IMG/VR virus record: IMGVR_UViG_3300025646_000096
Coordinates: 1 to 42,158 of that record
Source of the DNA: a virus
Length of the DNA stretch: 42,158 nucleotides
Strand: one strand, 5' to 3'
The translations under genes were made by a program, and so were the position numbers. This document shows, piece after piece, positions 1-8,980 of the stretch. Each line of letters starts with the position of its first letter. The stretch's first letter is position 1. Under the pieces are notes generated by a model. It was not told the DNA's origin and did no database searches. It saw nothing but the letters and a program-made list of their open reading frames with translations.

Positions 1-442
1 GTGGATGGATATCTGGGTTCACTCCAGCAAGAGGGGCAGGCACCGCAAGCAATGGAATAAAGCTACCTGAAAAAGATGCCCCAATAATGAGATACTTAAT
101 ATCCCAACCCGCAGCATTCATCACAGGACTCCATACGACCTTATTGGTGTTTCGCCACTTTCGTTCTCCAGCATCATAATTGCGTGGCCCAATATTCTCA
201 GCCACGATTCCTGAAGCATAATTCCCTGTCTCTCCTGAAGGGGAGGTAAAGGTATCAAACCCAGATGCCAGCGATGCATCAATAGCAATAGCTGCCTGCA
301 ATGTGGCTGTGTCGCCAATGTTATTCAGCCTGAATCCGGTCGGCAAACTTGCTGCCGCCGCATCTACTGAGTATTGAGTTGTATCCCCAAGAAGATCACC
401 AACCAGGGATTGAAGGAACTTTGAATTGATTGCTGTAGACAT
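1..442 (-). CDS. Putative virion/tail-fibre protein, C-terminus cut by window edge
   Basis: An open frame starts with ATG at 442 and runs off the left edge with no stop; 147 residues are visible. The N-terminus reads MSTAINSKFLQSLVGDLLGD, loosely like the first residues of the two structural proteins at 2629 and 3022 (short Ser/Thr start, then an amphipathic helix). The rest is rich in Ala, Gly, Ser and Thr without Cys, as is common in fibre or virion decoration proteins. It is the last visible gene of the minus-strand structural block. No family is recognised; the virion role is inferred from position and composition. Confidence 0.6.
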   Translation of the reverse strand, partial: MSTAINSKFLQSLVGDLLGDTTQYSVDAAAASLPTGFRLNNIGDTATLQAAIAIDASLASGFDTFTSPSGETGNYASGIVAENIGPRNYDAGERKWRNTNKVVWSPVMNAAGWDIKYLIIGASFSGSFIPLLAVPAPLAGVNPDIHP

Positions 443-493
443 TGGATGTTTGGGTAAAAGAATTTGGTTAAAATATGTGATCAGTCAAGACAC

Positions 494-1087
494 TTAGTTT
501 GCATTTGGCACAACAAGGTTCATATTCCGAAAAGGAACCTCATACGGAAATATTATCGCCACTGCCCCTGTACCCTTCGCAGGTGAAGCCGCCATGAATA
601 TTGTTGCGGTGAATAGTGACCCATCACTTCTTCTTGCCTCCTTACAAACCAATCCATGCACCCCAGATCGCCTCTCCATTGCCTTGTCGTAAGCTTTTCT
701 ATGATCAGAAATAACGCTGGAATCCATTAAATCCTCAATACACATTGAGAAATAATCCAATCGATTATAGTTAAACATTTCCGCCGCATTATCGTTCCAC
801 CAAGTCAATCTATGGGAGTCATCCGCATGCACTATGCCAGCTCCTACGCTCTCCAAAATAGATACAGTAAGATTCTGCTTGTGGGCCAAGTCTGTGAGTT
901 TTAATTCCAGTTTAGCAAAATGCCTCTCTTGCGACTCCCTTACATCACTTGGCTTTGTTTCACTCTCATAGAACCCTATGGCCGTAAAACAAAGTAAGAT
1001 TGCGAGCATTACTAAAATAACACCAAACATAACCTCTCTCTTGAGGCTACTTTTGTTTAGTTCAGAAAAAGGTGTTTGAGTTTTCAT
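494..1087 (-). CDS. Membrane-anchored PAS-domain protein
   Basis: The protein has 197 residues from the ATG at 1087; the longer frame upstream of that overlaps the preceding gene and is not needed. Residues 1-18 are polar and basic, about 19-42 form one hydrophobic membrane segment, about 43-75 a charged helical linker, and about 76-180 a PAS-like domain: ILESVGAGIVHADDSHRLTW, the WWNDNAAEMFNY signature, a helical middle, then RSDGSLFTATIFMA typical of the PAC strand region. No kinase, GGDEF or DNA-binding output domain follows. It overlaps the small membrane gene upstream by 26 bp, so the two are probably co-translated. PAS domains usually sense ligands or mediate dimerisation; in a phage membrane protein the role is unknown. 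A sensor of host state or a lysis-timing factor is speculation from position. Confidence 0.72.
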   Translation of the reverse strand: MKTQTPFSELNKSSLKREVMFGVILVMLAILLCFTAIGFYESETKPSDVRESQERHFAKLELKLTDLAHKQNLTVSILESVGAGIVHADDSHRLTWWNDNAAEMFNYNRLDYFSMCIEDLMDSSVISDHRKAYDKAMERRSGVHGLVCKEARRSDGSLFTATIFMAASPAKGTGAVAIIFPYEVPFRNMNLVVPNAN

Positions 1088-1328
1088 TTTTACGCTTCCA
1101 GTCCTTGTATAAGTCCTCAAGCTCTTTGTGGACCTCCTCTGGCGACATATTCCCCAGCCTACCAAAGAACAATACTGCCGATATTTGAAACTTCTTACAT
1201 TGCGTGTAGTCCTTCCACAGCCATCTGAACACAAACGCCAGCAAGGCAATAAGTATAACCCCAACAATTATCAGTAACTTTGCCGCCGAAACATCCGTCT
1301 CTAATATCTTGATAAGAAATTCAAACAT
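1062..1328 (-). CDS. Small single-pass membrane protein (holin-like candidate)
   Basis: The protein has 88 residues from the ATG at 1328 (MFEFLIKILE); upstream starts in the same frame extend into non-coding leader. Residues about 14-37 form a strongly hydrophobic helix (AAKLLIIVGVILIALLAFVF) followed by RWLWK, which suggests the N-terminus outside and the C-terminus in the cytoplasm. The C-terminal half is charged and helical. Its size, single membrane segment and position at the end of the structural operon fit a class III holin or another lysis helper, but there is no diagnostic motif. It overlaps the PAS protein gene downstream, which suggests the two act together. Confidence 0.62.
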   Translation of the reverse strand: MFEFLIKILETDVSAAKLLIIVGVILIALLAFVFRWLWKDYTQCKKFQISAVLFFGRLGNMSPEEVHKELEDLYKDWKRKNENSNTFF

Positions 1329-1399
1329 CGCCAATTTTAATAAGGATGAATATGTGCGACCAAGGAATGTGACCCTGGCCGCACACATGCAAGATTGAA

Positions 1400-2629
1400 T
1401 TATGCGTTTACAGCAGTTTCGAAGTCGGTGAAATCACCAAGAGCGTCACCACTACTATTGATGATCAACTTATCGGTTGGAATATAAACTTCCGCAAGGG
1501 CGTATCCGGTAGCCGCAGAAACATCCGTTGTTCCCGCACCGTCTTGGTGTGTGGCAAAGATGAATCGATCCAAGCCTTCATCCCATCCGAAGAATGCCCC
1601 ATCCTCGCTTGAGCCACGAGTAAACTGGATACCAGCATCGCCGACAGCATTTGAAGCCTGGTCAGCATCCTTAGCAATTTCGATAATCTGGTCAGTAACT
1701 GAAACAGTTGTGGAATCAACGGTTGTAGTAGTGCCCTGAATAGTAAGATTACCAGTGACAGTCAGATTTCCGCCAACAGACATATCAACATCAGTTTGGA
1801 CAGTGCCAGTCAGGTATCCGCCAGAGAGGTTGATGCCATTCTGGAACTCAGTAGCAGAGTCAAATACGGATTCTCCTGAAACAGAGATACCCGCAGATCC
1901 TATGGCAATTTGATTTGAGTCAGTAATACCCCCACCTTGCAACTCGATAGCTCCTGTACCCATGGATAGCGATCCGGATCCAGAGGACAGATTCACGCCA
2001 CCATTATTACTGAGCGAGATGCCGGATGAGCCAACATCAATACCACCATCTCCGAAAAGATGTTGAGTAGAGCTTGACGAAGCATCAATGTACGCATTGG
2101 AACCAAAGGTAATAACGCCATTTGTTCCCAGTGTGATACTACCATCCGCAAGGGATAGATCGATACCACTGGAGCTTGGGTACAGACTTCCGGATCCAGA
2201 GGACATATCGATACCGCCTGAGCCGCTAATGGAAATACCTCCATCAGTCATAGTGATACTACCATTAGTACCAAAGGTAATAGATCCATCCGCAGAAGAA
2301 AGGTCAATGCCGCTTGAAGATGGCAGTAGGCTTCCAGACCCAGAGGACATGTCAATGCCTCCTGAGCCTCCCATGGTGATGCCAGCAGAGGCTCCAAAGG
2401 TTAAGCCGATATCATTCGTTGATATATCGATACCGCCTGAGCCGACTGTGATTGCACCTCCTCCGGATAGGGAAATTCCACCAGTACCGGAGATATCAAG
2501 ACCAGTGCTTCCGGTCATGTCGATATCTGGAACCGTCAAAACTCCTGTTAGAGTAGGGCTATCGCCGCTGATTTTTCCTGCGAGCTTGGTATTAACCAAT
2601 TGCCCGATTTGAGTCATTAATGAGGACAT
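1400..2629 (-). CDS. Gly/Ser-rich repeat tail fibre or virion protein
   Basis: This 409-residue protein begins MSSLMTQIGQLVNTKL, nearly matching the N-terminus of the next gene upstream. Residues about 30-270 are glycine/serine-rich repeats with alternating hydrophobic positions (GGIDMSSGSGSL, SSGIDLS.ADGSIT.GTNG, partly duplicated over about 50 residues). This pattern is expected of a trimeric beta-helix or collagen-like fibre shaft. Residues about 285-400 contain VTGNLTIQGTTTTVDSTTVS and a globular end with GIQFTRGSSEDGAFFGWDEG, a style frequent in phage virion fibre proteins. The antisense open frame over the repeats is a composition artefact. The structural call is firm; the exact position in the tail is not known. 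Confidence 0.75.
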   Translation of the reverse strand: MSSLMTQIGQLVNTKLAGKISGDSPTLTGVLTVPDIDMTGSTGLDISGTGGISLSGGGAITVGSGGIDISTNDIGLTFGASAGITMGGSGGIDMSSGSGSLLPSSSGIDLSSADGSITFGTNGSITMTDGGISISGSGGIDMSSGSGSLYPSSSGIDLSLADGSITLGTNGVITFGSNAYIDASSSSTQHLFGDGGIDVGSSGISLSNNGGVNLSSGSGSLSMGTGAIELQGGGITDSNQIAIGSAGISVSGESVFDSATEFQNGINLSGGYLTGTVQTDVDMSVGGNLTVTGNLTIQGTTTTVDSTTVSVTDQIIEIAKDADQASNAVGDAGIQFTRGSSEDGAFFGWDEGLDRFIFATHQDGAGTTDVSAATGYALAEVYIPTDKLIINSSGDALGDFTDFETAVNA

Positions 2630-2665
2630 TATATTTCCTTGTATTTTAGGTTAACAAAAAGTGTT

Positions 2666-3022
2666 TTATGTGGATGAGGTTACAGTAAGCTCATCATCCT
2701 CTCCGCATGTTACGTGGATATGTGTGTAGGCACTTGGGGTCGTGTACGACTTACTTGTGCCGCCATTGATGGTTGCGGTTGATCCGGTCCGAGTAAAGGA
2801 GATGTTATTTGTGCCATCCTTAACTTCAATGATACACCTCAATCCAGCCTTTATCACTCCATCATCGATCTGGAAATCCACGGAATTTGAACTGGTGTCC
2901 ACTGGCACAACCTTCTGATTGAATGACATATCCAGATCTGGACTTGCTGCCGTTATGGGACTTTTGGCACTCAATAGCCTGTCCCTTATGAAGTTACCAA
3001 CCTGTGTCATCAAGCTACTCAT
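2666..3022 (-). CDS. Small virion-associated protein sharing the fibre N-terminal tag
   Basis: The protein has 118 residues and starts MSSLMTQVGNFIRDRLLSAK. The first 14 residues closely repeat those of the fibre gene at 2629, which suggests a common attachment peptide. The remainder is a compact beta-rich domain (QIDDGVIKAGLRCIIEVKDG, then GTSKSYTTPSAYTHIHVT). The start overlaps the stop of the 663-residue gene upstream by four bases (ATGA), so translation is coupled. It may be a short decoration or adhesin head carried on the same anchor; the function is unproven. Confidence 0.65.
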   Translation of the reverse strand: MSSLMTQVGNFIRDRLLSAKSPITAASPDLDMSFNQKVVPVDTSSNSVDFQIDDGVIKAGLRCIIEVKDGTNNISFTRTGSTATINGGTSKSYTTPSAYTHIHVTCGEDDELTVTSST

Positions 3023-5010
3023 GATACGATCTCCATGTCTACACTGAATCTGCCCTCAATAGTAAGCTGCGAGTTGCCTCCAACCCCTGCATCGGTTCCC
3101 TCCACAACTGAGGATGCACCCCCAGCGGTTAGGCCAGAACTCACCATTGCTATTTGAATACCGGAGCTTCTGGTTGCGGAAGTTTCTCCGAACACTGCCT
3201 CAATGTTGGACATCTCTATGGTGAAATCATACGGATTGTAGTCCCTCTGAGCAAGAGGAAGAGGATAAAACAATGGGTTATCACTATATGCAGCATGCAG
3301 GGCATCCAGCTCCCCGAAATGCCAAGCCTCAGTTCCGGCATCACCTGAATACTTAGTGAAGTGATTTGAGAGCATGTGGCCTACTGTTCTTGGTATCCAG
3401 TTTTCCATGCTGTAAAATCCTGGCTTAAGGAAGTTTGAATCACTCCATACCTTTCCTGAGTTGAGATACGGAATCAACGCCAATGGAATAAACCCAATGT
3501 TATCATTGAACTTCACCGCCAAGACACAGTGACGATTATCCACATCCATCGTATTATTTGATGGATTGAACCAAACATATCGATAGTGATTTGAGAAATA
3601 TGTGTCATCCCAAGCTACAACGCCCGCTGCATTCCTCCACCATCTTGCGTGATAATCAGGGGTTCTCTGGCCATCACTGACGGTATAATCCGCTGGGTCA
3701 TCATGGAAGTTCTCAACCGAGTTTAACTCATACCCATTGCTCCATAGAGTGTACCCAATGGCATCATGGTAAGAGAGGTAATTTTCACTCGTGTCCCTGA
3801 GTCTATGCACGTAACAACCCCGCACAGTGATGTTGATTTCTGTGGCACTTGCAAGACCTACAGGGGTCCACTCAAGCGGAGTCTGAACCGAATCATGGAT
3901 TTGTAGATCTCCCGCATATTGGGATCCTGCCACATCCATACTTCCTGGATCAACATCAAGCCCGGGTATTGCCATATCAATATCACCAAAAGGAACAATG
4001 GCTGTCAGGACATTCCATGTGCCTACATCAAACTCAAATCCCTGGACCTCAAAGTCGGTTTCCAGATCCTCATCCTCTGCGGTCCCAGCCAGATTTACGG
4101 CCTCCGCAAAGTCCTCCGCAGTACCAAGCGTCTCCGCAATAATCTGATTGATAAGATCTGTCAATTCGCCGATGTCTGCACCGCCGCCGCAAGTGTACTG
4201 ATTCGGATTATCTAAGTCCACCTCCTCAAGCGAGTCATCGCCCTCAGACATCTCAACAAAGGTGTTCTTGTAAAAATTCATTGGCCATGTGATGGGCCAT
4301 GTCACCGGAACAAGAACCCTCACAATCCTGGTTGTGCCCTTGCGTCCTGCAAGTGTGACTCTCAGGTTCTCTGCGGTATCGCCAGCCTCTTCAACGACAA
4401 CCGTAATCTCATCCTCCATGCAGCACTTAAATGTCTGTATGCCATTATTGATTCCAGTCGATCTTGCTCCTCCAGTAATTGATACAGTAGCCTTCTTTGT
4501 GCCATTCACATATATGCTTAGCCTTGTGGCATTGGTGCCACTATTACTAAGACTGGCCCTGACATCATCCACAACAAAAGAGTATGGTGCCCTGAAGGTC
4601 ATAACTGTGCCAACCTGAACATCCTTTGAGTCCGTCCATAAGGCATCCACATTGAATCTCTCAATGTCATATCTATTGGCTTCCACGTCCTGGGATAATG
4701 CCAATCTCTGGGAGTCCACCAACGCAATCTCTGCCTGGAGTAATTGCAAGAGTTCCAGTAATCCATTTACTCTCTCCTCCTCACCATCCACTCTATCAGT
4801 GAGGCTACTCAAAGAATTTGAAACAGTCTGAATACTTGCACTCAGATTTGAAATATTAAGCTGTGCACTCCGAACATTCTCTTCTAAGGCAAGATGCTCC
4901 TTAAGTGTCACAAGGCCATCAATAAGGGCAGCAAAGCTACTCTCCTGATACTCATCGCCACGCTGGAAGAGTGACTTGAGGTAATTTCTGCTATACTCTA
5001 CTCCGCTCAT
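3019..5010 (-). CDS. Large tail fibre/receptor-binding candidate
   Basis: This 663-residue protein has an N-terminal region (1-125) of heptad-like helices (ENVRSAQLNISNLSASIQTV, then SLSSLTDRVDGEEERV), probably a trimeric coiled-coil stalk. About 125-235 is a beta domain (VGTMTFRAPYSFVVDDVRAS style). After an acidic linker comes a large aromatic-rich C-terminal domain (270-663) with many Trp, Tyr and His, suited to surface recognition. It sits between the adaptor gene and the two short tagged virion genes, with TAATG and ATGA overlaps on both sides. A receptor-binding fibre or spike is the best reading. No enzymatic motif is visible. Confidence 0.65.
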   Translation of the reverse strand: MSGVEYSRNYLKSLFQRGDEYQESSFAALIDGLVTLKEHLALEENVRSAQLNISNLSASIQTVSNSLSSLTDRVDGEEERVNGLLELLQLLQAEIALVDSQRLALSQDVEANRYDIERFNVDALWTDSKDVQVGTVMTFRAPYSFVVDDVRASLSNSGTNATRLSIYVNGTKKATVSITGGARSTGINNGIQTFKCCMEDEITVVVEEAGDTAENLRVTLAGRKGTTRIVRVLVPVTWPITWPMNFYKNTFVEMSEGDDSLEEVDLDNPNQYTCGGGADIGELTDLINQIIAETLGTAEDFAEAVNLAGTAEDEDLETDFEVQGFEFDVGTWNVLTAIVPFGDIDMAIPGLDVDPGSMDVAGSQYAGDLQIHDSVQTPLEWTPVGLASATEINITVRGCYVHRLRDTSENYLSYHDAIGYTLWSNGYELNSVENFHDDPADYTVSDGQRTPDYHARWWRNAAGVVAWDDTYFSNHYRYVWFNPSNNTMDVDNRHCVLAVKFNDNIGFIPLALIPYLNSGKVWSDSNFLKPGFYSMENWIPRTVGHMLSNHFTKYSGDAGTEAWHFGELDALHAAYSDNPLFYPLPLAQRDYNPYDFTIEMSNIEAVFGETSATRSSGIQIAMVSSGLTAGGASSVVEGTDAGVGGNSQLTIEGRFSVDMEIVS

Positions 5011-5933
5011 TATATCACATTCCCTCCAATTACAGTGGCCTTTGTTGGATCCCTGGATTCTGTTGCACGCATACTGTGTCTGGTAATATCCTTCCAGGTT
5101 GTGAATATGTGCCGCCTATCTCTTTGGTATTCTGACATGATATTCCTGTAGCCAACTTCATCCTTGTCAATTTCCCTCGAAAGATGAGCTTTTATGTACA
5201 AAGAGCAAGCCCGGGCTTCCCTGATTGTGAAAATTGTTTCATCTCCGTCATGAAGATCCGTTTCCCAGTATTGCGTCTTTTGGTAGGTCTGGATCCCCGT
5301 TCCTTCGATAATCAGCTTCTCATCAACACAAAGCTTTGGATAAAGAATGAAGCCATCATCACCAAACGCTATGGAGTTATGACACCTCCCGTATGATGAC
5401 TCATTTAATATGTGGCGTTCATTCCAAGGGATCCTATCCACCTCACGGTACTGGCTCACTTTAAGATCATTGTTATCAAAAGGGAATCTACGAATAAGAA
5501 TCCTGCTTATCTCGTGGTTGGGAATGGTAACTCGTCCAGTATGTGCACCATCATGTGTTTCAGCGAGGACATTTATCCTGAACCAGTTATCCGGATCATC
5601 CCCGGGAAGACTGCCGCCCTCATCCACATCATGGTAAGACTGAAACACAGGTGTCCCAAATTTTTCCGCAGATCTCATTAAGACACCTCCAGTCTCCACA
5701 ACTACAATGGATCCTTTTGCCCATGCTTCATGCGTTGTCCAAATTGAAGGCTCAACGCTACTCCATGTCACTATCTCAATATCTCGCAAGGCTGACACAA
5801 AGTCCTGTAAATCGACAATAGCTGCTCGTGCCAATTGATTGATGTAGGTTTGAATCCGCTTACCCTTACGAACCGCATCATGCAGGAGCAAATCCCGCAT
5901 ATCTTCTTTGAAATTTCCCCAAGTATATTCCAT
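5010..5933 (-). CDS. Head-tail adaptor-like protein
   Basis: This 307-residue protein opens with MEYTWGNFKEDMRDLLLHD and INQLARAAIVDLQDF, the helical start typical of podoviral adaptor proteins (gp11-type or SU10-type). The C-terminal third carries FILYPKLCVDEKLIIEGTG, then EARACSLYIKAHLSREIDKD and YQRDRRHIFTTWKD, the usual final helices that pack against the portal. Length and position downstream of portal, scaffold and capsid genes agree. It would form the ring joining portal to tail. A middle insertion (about 60-140) makes it somewhat longer than the shortest members. The family assignment is from pattern memory, not a search. Confidence 0.6.
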   Translation of the reverse strand: MEYTWGNFKEDMRDLLLHDAVRKGKRIQTYINQLARAAIVDLQDFVSALRDIEIVTWSSVEPSIWTTHEAWAKGSIVVVETGGVLMRSAEKFGTPVFQSYHDVDEGGSLPGDDPDNWFRINVLAETHDGAHTGRVTIPNHEISRILIRRFPFDNNDLKVSQYREVDRIPWNERHILNESSYGRCHNSIAFGDDGFILYPKLCVDEKLIIEGTGIQTYQKTQYWETDLHDGDETIFTIREARACSLYIKAHLSREIDKDEVGYRNIMSEYQRDRRHIFTTWKDITRHSMRATESRDPTKATVIGGNVI

Positions 5934-6370
5934 TACCTGCCTCTCGGTACTGCGTAGAATCCGACTATTGTTGACATTATTTCTGTAAAACTATGCAGGA
6001 GTAATCCTCCAGATATTGTTACCACATGAAATTCTTTACCTGAACCAAATAGGAATGACATTATTCCCCCAGACAAGTCCTTTTTCGGAACAATTATGTC
6101 GAAAGATATATGTGGGTTTTTCCCGTAATAGATCACCATGTAGCAATACGTTGCCGTGAGCATACAAAAAAGGACACGCCTGGTAAGCTGAACAAACGGG
6201 TCTTTGGCATTCTCCCTTGCTATTTCCGCTTGCACCTTACGCACCTCTGCGTCCTTTAAGGCACTATTGCGATCAGCGGCCCCCTTACGTTCGATCCAGC
6301 CATTTACGATATTGGACACAAGCTTAATGCCTGCACCAACCGCAATATTTGTTACCGCACTCCCCAGCAT
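5933..6370 (-). CDS. Membrane protein, holin-like (GTA/3TM-type candidate)
   Basis: This 145-residue protein has a Gly/Ala/Val-rich N-terminal helix (MLGSAVTNIAVGAGIKLVSN), a charged helix (about 30-58), then a membrane segment at about 66-84 (LFCMLTATYCYMVIYY) and a second hydrophobic stretch at about 115-140 (HVVTISGGLLLHSFTEIMST), ending FYAVPRGR. A charged helix followed by two or three hydrophobic helices and an R-x-R tail resembles three-TM phage holins. Location within the head-to-tail block also suits a virion-linked membrane protein. It is one of two holin candidates in the window. Confidence 0.5.
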   Translation of the reverse strand: MLGSAVTNIAVGAGIKLVSNIVNGWIERKGAADRNSALKDAEVRKVQAEIARENAKDPFVQLTRRVLFCMLTATYCYMVIYYGKNPHISFDIIVPKKDLSGGIMSFLFGSGKEFHVVTISGGLLLHSFTEIMSTIVGFYAVPRGR

Positions 6371-6376
6371 TGTTGG

Positions 6377-6754
6377 TTACTCAATAAGCTCAGCGTTGCC
6401 ATCAACAGCTTCCAATTCTCCTGAAATCAATAGATCTATAGCATCCTCACTTGACTCTTGGGCCGGACGTGCATTGTCAGCACGCTGAGCATGTGGCGGC
6501 TTTGTAGGGTCTTCTGCGATGCTTATGTGAGAGTTGGCTTGCTGAGCTTTCCGCCAATTTTTTTTTAGAGTTTCATAGTCCTCCTCGGAGATCTCTTTCA
6601 GGATTCCAGGGTACTTTTCCAAGGCCAACTTTGCAGTCTCTTCAGAAACTGATGCTATACCACGCCATGTCCTGCCGTGTAATTGAGTAAGAAGCCTGAA
6701 ATCAGGTAGCTTAAATTGTGCGTTCGCCCTTTCGGTGTAAAGATACTTGCTCAT
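6377..6754 (-). CDS. Conserved-looking phage protein of unknown function
   Basis: The 125 residues start MSKYLYTERANAQFKLPDFR. Residues 1-60 look folded (QLHGRTWRGIASVSEETAKL), while 61-125 are polar, Ala/Glu-rich and probably flexible. It lies just after the capsid gene, where head-completion or decoration proteins often sit. No domain is recognised. The leader is A-rich with ACACATATAAGACAAAAG before the ATG and no clear ribosome-binding site. Confidence 0.55.
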   Translation of the reverse strand: MSKYLYTERANAQFKLPDFRLLTQLHGRTWRGIASVSEETAKLALEKYPGILKEISEEDYETLKKNWRKAQQANSHISIAEDPTKPPHAQRADNARPAQESSEDAIDLLISGELEAVDGNAELIE

Positions 6755-6789
6755 CTTTTGTCTTATATGTGTCGTGTGATTAAGGTTGA

Positions 6790-6836
6790 GTTCGACAGGT
6801 GCGGGAGGTAATCAACCCCCCGCACCTTCATCGAAC
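6790..6836 (-). other. Strong hairpin between capsid gene and downstream gene
   Basis: A nested inverted repeat has a 9-bp stem AGGTGCGGG/CCCGCACCT (6798-6806 and 6819-6827) inside a 6-bp GTTCGA/TCGAAC stem (6790-6795 and 6831-6836). No U-tract follows on the minus strand, so it is less likely a simple terminator. It may be an mRNA stabilising or processing structure that keeps capsid message abundant. Confidence 0.6.
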
Positions 6837-6861
6837 ACATAAGGTTGGGGTAATGGCGAAA

Positions 6862-8841
6862 TTAATCGTCGTCGCCTACTCCGCCGCCAATGTTTTCTCC
6901 AGCAGCCTGAGAGATTGCCATCAATGGTGGGGTGTATGTCAATGATCCAGATTTAGAGATGGTGACAGTGGTATTTTCATCATCCTTATAGGATACTGTC
7001 ACTGTATTGGAGAAGTTCTCCAGGAGCAAGTGACGATGGGGGCGATCCAGCATTGCGGTCCAGGTCTCCGAACGCAAGGAGTACTCACGAGATACGGAGT
7101 TCATGCGGCAACGGTAGAGTCGATCAATGGAAGCATTAGGAGACTTCCGAGTAACGGAATTCGATCCTGCAGAACCTTTGTGGATATCAGACCAATCCAA
7201 AAGCCACAACGCACGAGAGCGATTCATCGCATTTGTGTTTGCTGTTGAATTTGCATACTGACCCTGAACGACATTAATCATGTCATCAAAGAATGGATCA
7301 TGGAAGATAGCCAACTGAACACCTACTTCAGGAATGTCGTAAATGTTGTATTGGAACAGAATAATGCCGTTATGCTCAATCTTCTGATCGATCTTAGCAG
7401 TACGCTCAACTGTCCAGTCGTACTTTTTAATGAAGTACTTATTCATTGCCTCAAAGATGTTGTTGGCAGTGATACGGTCAGTCATACCGTCAATAACGAG
7501 AACCTTATCCCCGTCTTGTTCACGGTTGCGTTTCAGGTAGTAGAGATCACCAAACAAGGTATCTAAATCAAGAGCTTCCCCCATGAGGTCACGCACACGC
7601 CCTGTGTTATAGAGCATTGTCTTGATACCAAGAGCGTTTGCCTTGTACTCCAAAGTACAATTCGGATCTTCCGGATCGGAAACCGTTGGCAGATTCTCAT
7701 AGTTGTTCGGATTGTTCTGCTCCTCATTGATCGGCTGATTAAACCAGAAGGCACGGTCCATGTCGTCGTAATAACGCTGAGCAGCTTGCTTATTCTGGTC
7801 GGCAAGAGGCTGGTAGACCATGGAATTAAGGAAAGGATTGACCTCGCCATTCATGATCTTCTTAAGGGTTTCCCTGTACTCCTCATTCACAATACGTGAG
7901 TCACGAGAAGTCTGGAGCCAGTTGACGATGAGCTTTACGTTCAAGTTGGTAGGCTGATTGTAACACCAGGCTTCATAATCATTCACGTTGTTCGCCAGAG
8001 TTTGCACAACACCATGGGTAGGTTTGTAGTGCTCAGGAACTGCACCAGTGGATGCAAATCCACCAGCAGGGACATCGCCACCAACTGGATTCAAAAGAAC
8101 AATAGCCGAGGAATCATCGCCAGTAACGCCCTTTGAGCCAACAATCTCAAACTGAGACTCATAAGCGTTTGGAGCATTACTGTTTCCTGAGTCCTCAAAC
8201 CAACTGGAGATGATCACAAACCCCCCAGGCATGAAATATCGCTCTGGATTAGGGATTGGAGTCTTCCAGTCGGAGCTTCCAAGATTAATCTTGAGCTTCC
8301 AAGTGTCAGTACGAAGAGTGCTGTTGATATAGCCATGCTCTCCTTGACCGATTAAGATCTCTCGGTTTGCACCGATGGATCCCGTAGTCATAGCCTTGTA
8401 TGTGCTAATATCTTCTCCGGTAGCAAATGCACCTGCACCTACCTCATCGGCGATAACGAAGTAATTCGCATTCAAGACAGATCTTTGCCGCCTTTGAATG
8501 AACGGCATGATCACAGATTGACCAGCAACCTTAATCTTGTTCACGAGGGGCTTGATATTTCGAACTGAGGAGTTCAATAAATCTGTAAAACCACGCTCTA
8601 CAACACCAAGCATTTTAGCCTCAGTTGCATTCGCAATTGTTCGGGCCAAATGGATTTCAGTGTTCTTCATTTCTGCGAAGCGTTTCGGGGTAAGCCCCGA
8701 TATCTGAGCCCTCGTAAGGGTGCAGCCTGTACTGGTGTCTACCTTGATTACACGAGGCAACACACCTGGCTGGAGTAAGTCTGTCGAACCCCCCTCTGTA
8801 GCAGAAGTATGGGCTGGATGGTTTTGGTTATTTAATGCCAT
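6862..8841 (-). CDS. Putative major capsid protein
   Basis: This 659-residue protein follows portal and scaffold genes, the standard place for the major capsid protein. The N-terminus is polar and low complexity, then a helix (EIHLARTIANATEAKMLGVV) and mixed alpha/beta sequence. The C-terminal third has VQLAIFHDPFFDDMINVV and SRALWLLDWSDI, like late domains of HK97-fold coat proteins. At 659 residues it is longer than most coat proteins, so insertions or an N-terminal delta-like region are likely. The gene stands alone between a candidate terminator upstream and a strong hairpin downstream, as expected for a highly expressed gene. The leader has no clear Shine-Dalgarno sequence. Confidence 0.68.
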   Translation of the reverse strand: MALNNQNHPAHTSATEGGSTDLLQPGVLPRVIKVDTSTGCTLTRAQISGLTPKRFAEMKNTEIHLARTIANATEAKMLGVVERGFTDLLNSSVRNIKPLVNKIKVAGQSVIMPFIQRRQRSVLNANYFVIADEVGAGAFATGEDISTYKAMTTGSIGANREILIGQGEHGYINSTLRTDTWKLKINLGSSDWKTPIPNPERYFMPGGFVIISSWFEDSGNSNAPNAYESQFEIVGSKGVTGDDSSAIVLLNPVGGDVPAGGFASTGAVPEHYKPTHGVVQTLANNVNDYEAWCYNQPTNLNVKLIVNWLQTSRDSRIVNEEYRETLKKIMNGEVNPFLNSMVYQPLADQNKQAAQRYYDDMDRAFWFNQPINEEQNNPNNYENLPTVSDPEDPNCTLEYKANALGIKTMLYNTGRVRDLMGEALDLDTLFGDLYYLKRNREQDGDKVLVIDGMTDRITANNIFEAMNKYFIKKYDWTVERTAKIDQKIEHNGIILFQYNIYDIPEVGVQLAIFHDPFFDDMINVVQGQYANSTANTNAMNRSRALWLLDWSDIHKGSAGSNSVTRKSPNASIDRLYRCRMNSVSREYSLRSETWTAMLDRPHRHLLLENFSNTVTVSYKDDENTTVTISKSGSLTYTPPLMAISQAAGENIGGGVGDDD

Positions 8842-8925
8842 AGTATTTTAACATTTCAGCCTCAAATTACCACATATCGAAAAAAAACAACGAATATTCG
8901 CATTTTCGTCATACTTTTTACAAAA
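8842..8925 (-). promoter_or_regulatory. Probable capsid-gene promoter/leader with GTATGAC box
   Basis: The segment upstream of the capsid start is AT-rich, with GTATGAC on the minus strand at 8908-8914 and a CCACATAT copy at 8870-8877. TTGTAA about 18 bases ahead of GAATAT is a possible weak -35/-10 pair. The GTATGAC box recurs at four other promoter regions in the window. No sequence resembling a ribosome-binding site precedes the ATG. Confidence 0.4.
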
Positions 8926-8980
8926 ACTGAAAATCAGGACTCAGGACTTAAAACTGAAAACCTCCCACATATGCACCCAC

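Noticed and set aside
2088-2612. Pro/Ser-rich plus-strand frame opposite the fibre repeats
   Set aside because: Mirrors the Gly/Ser repeat of the real minus gene; no motif or start signal.
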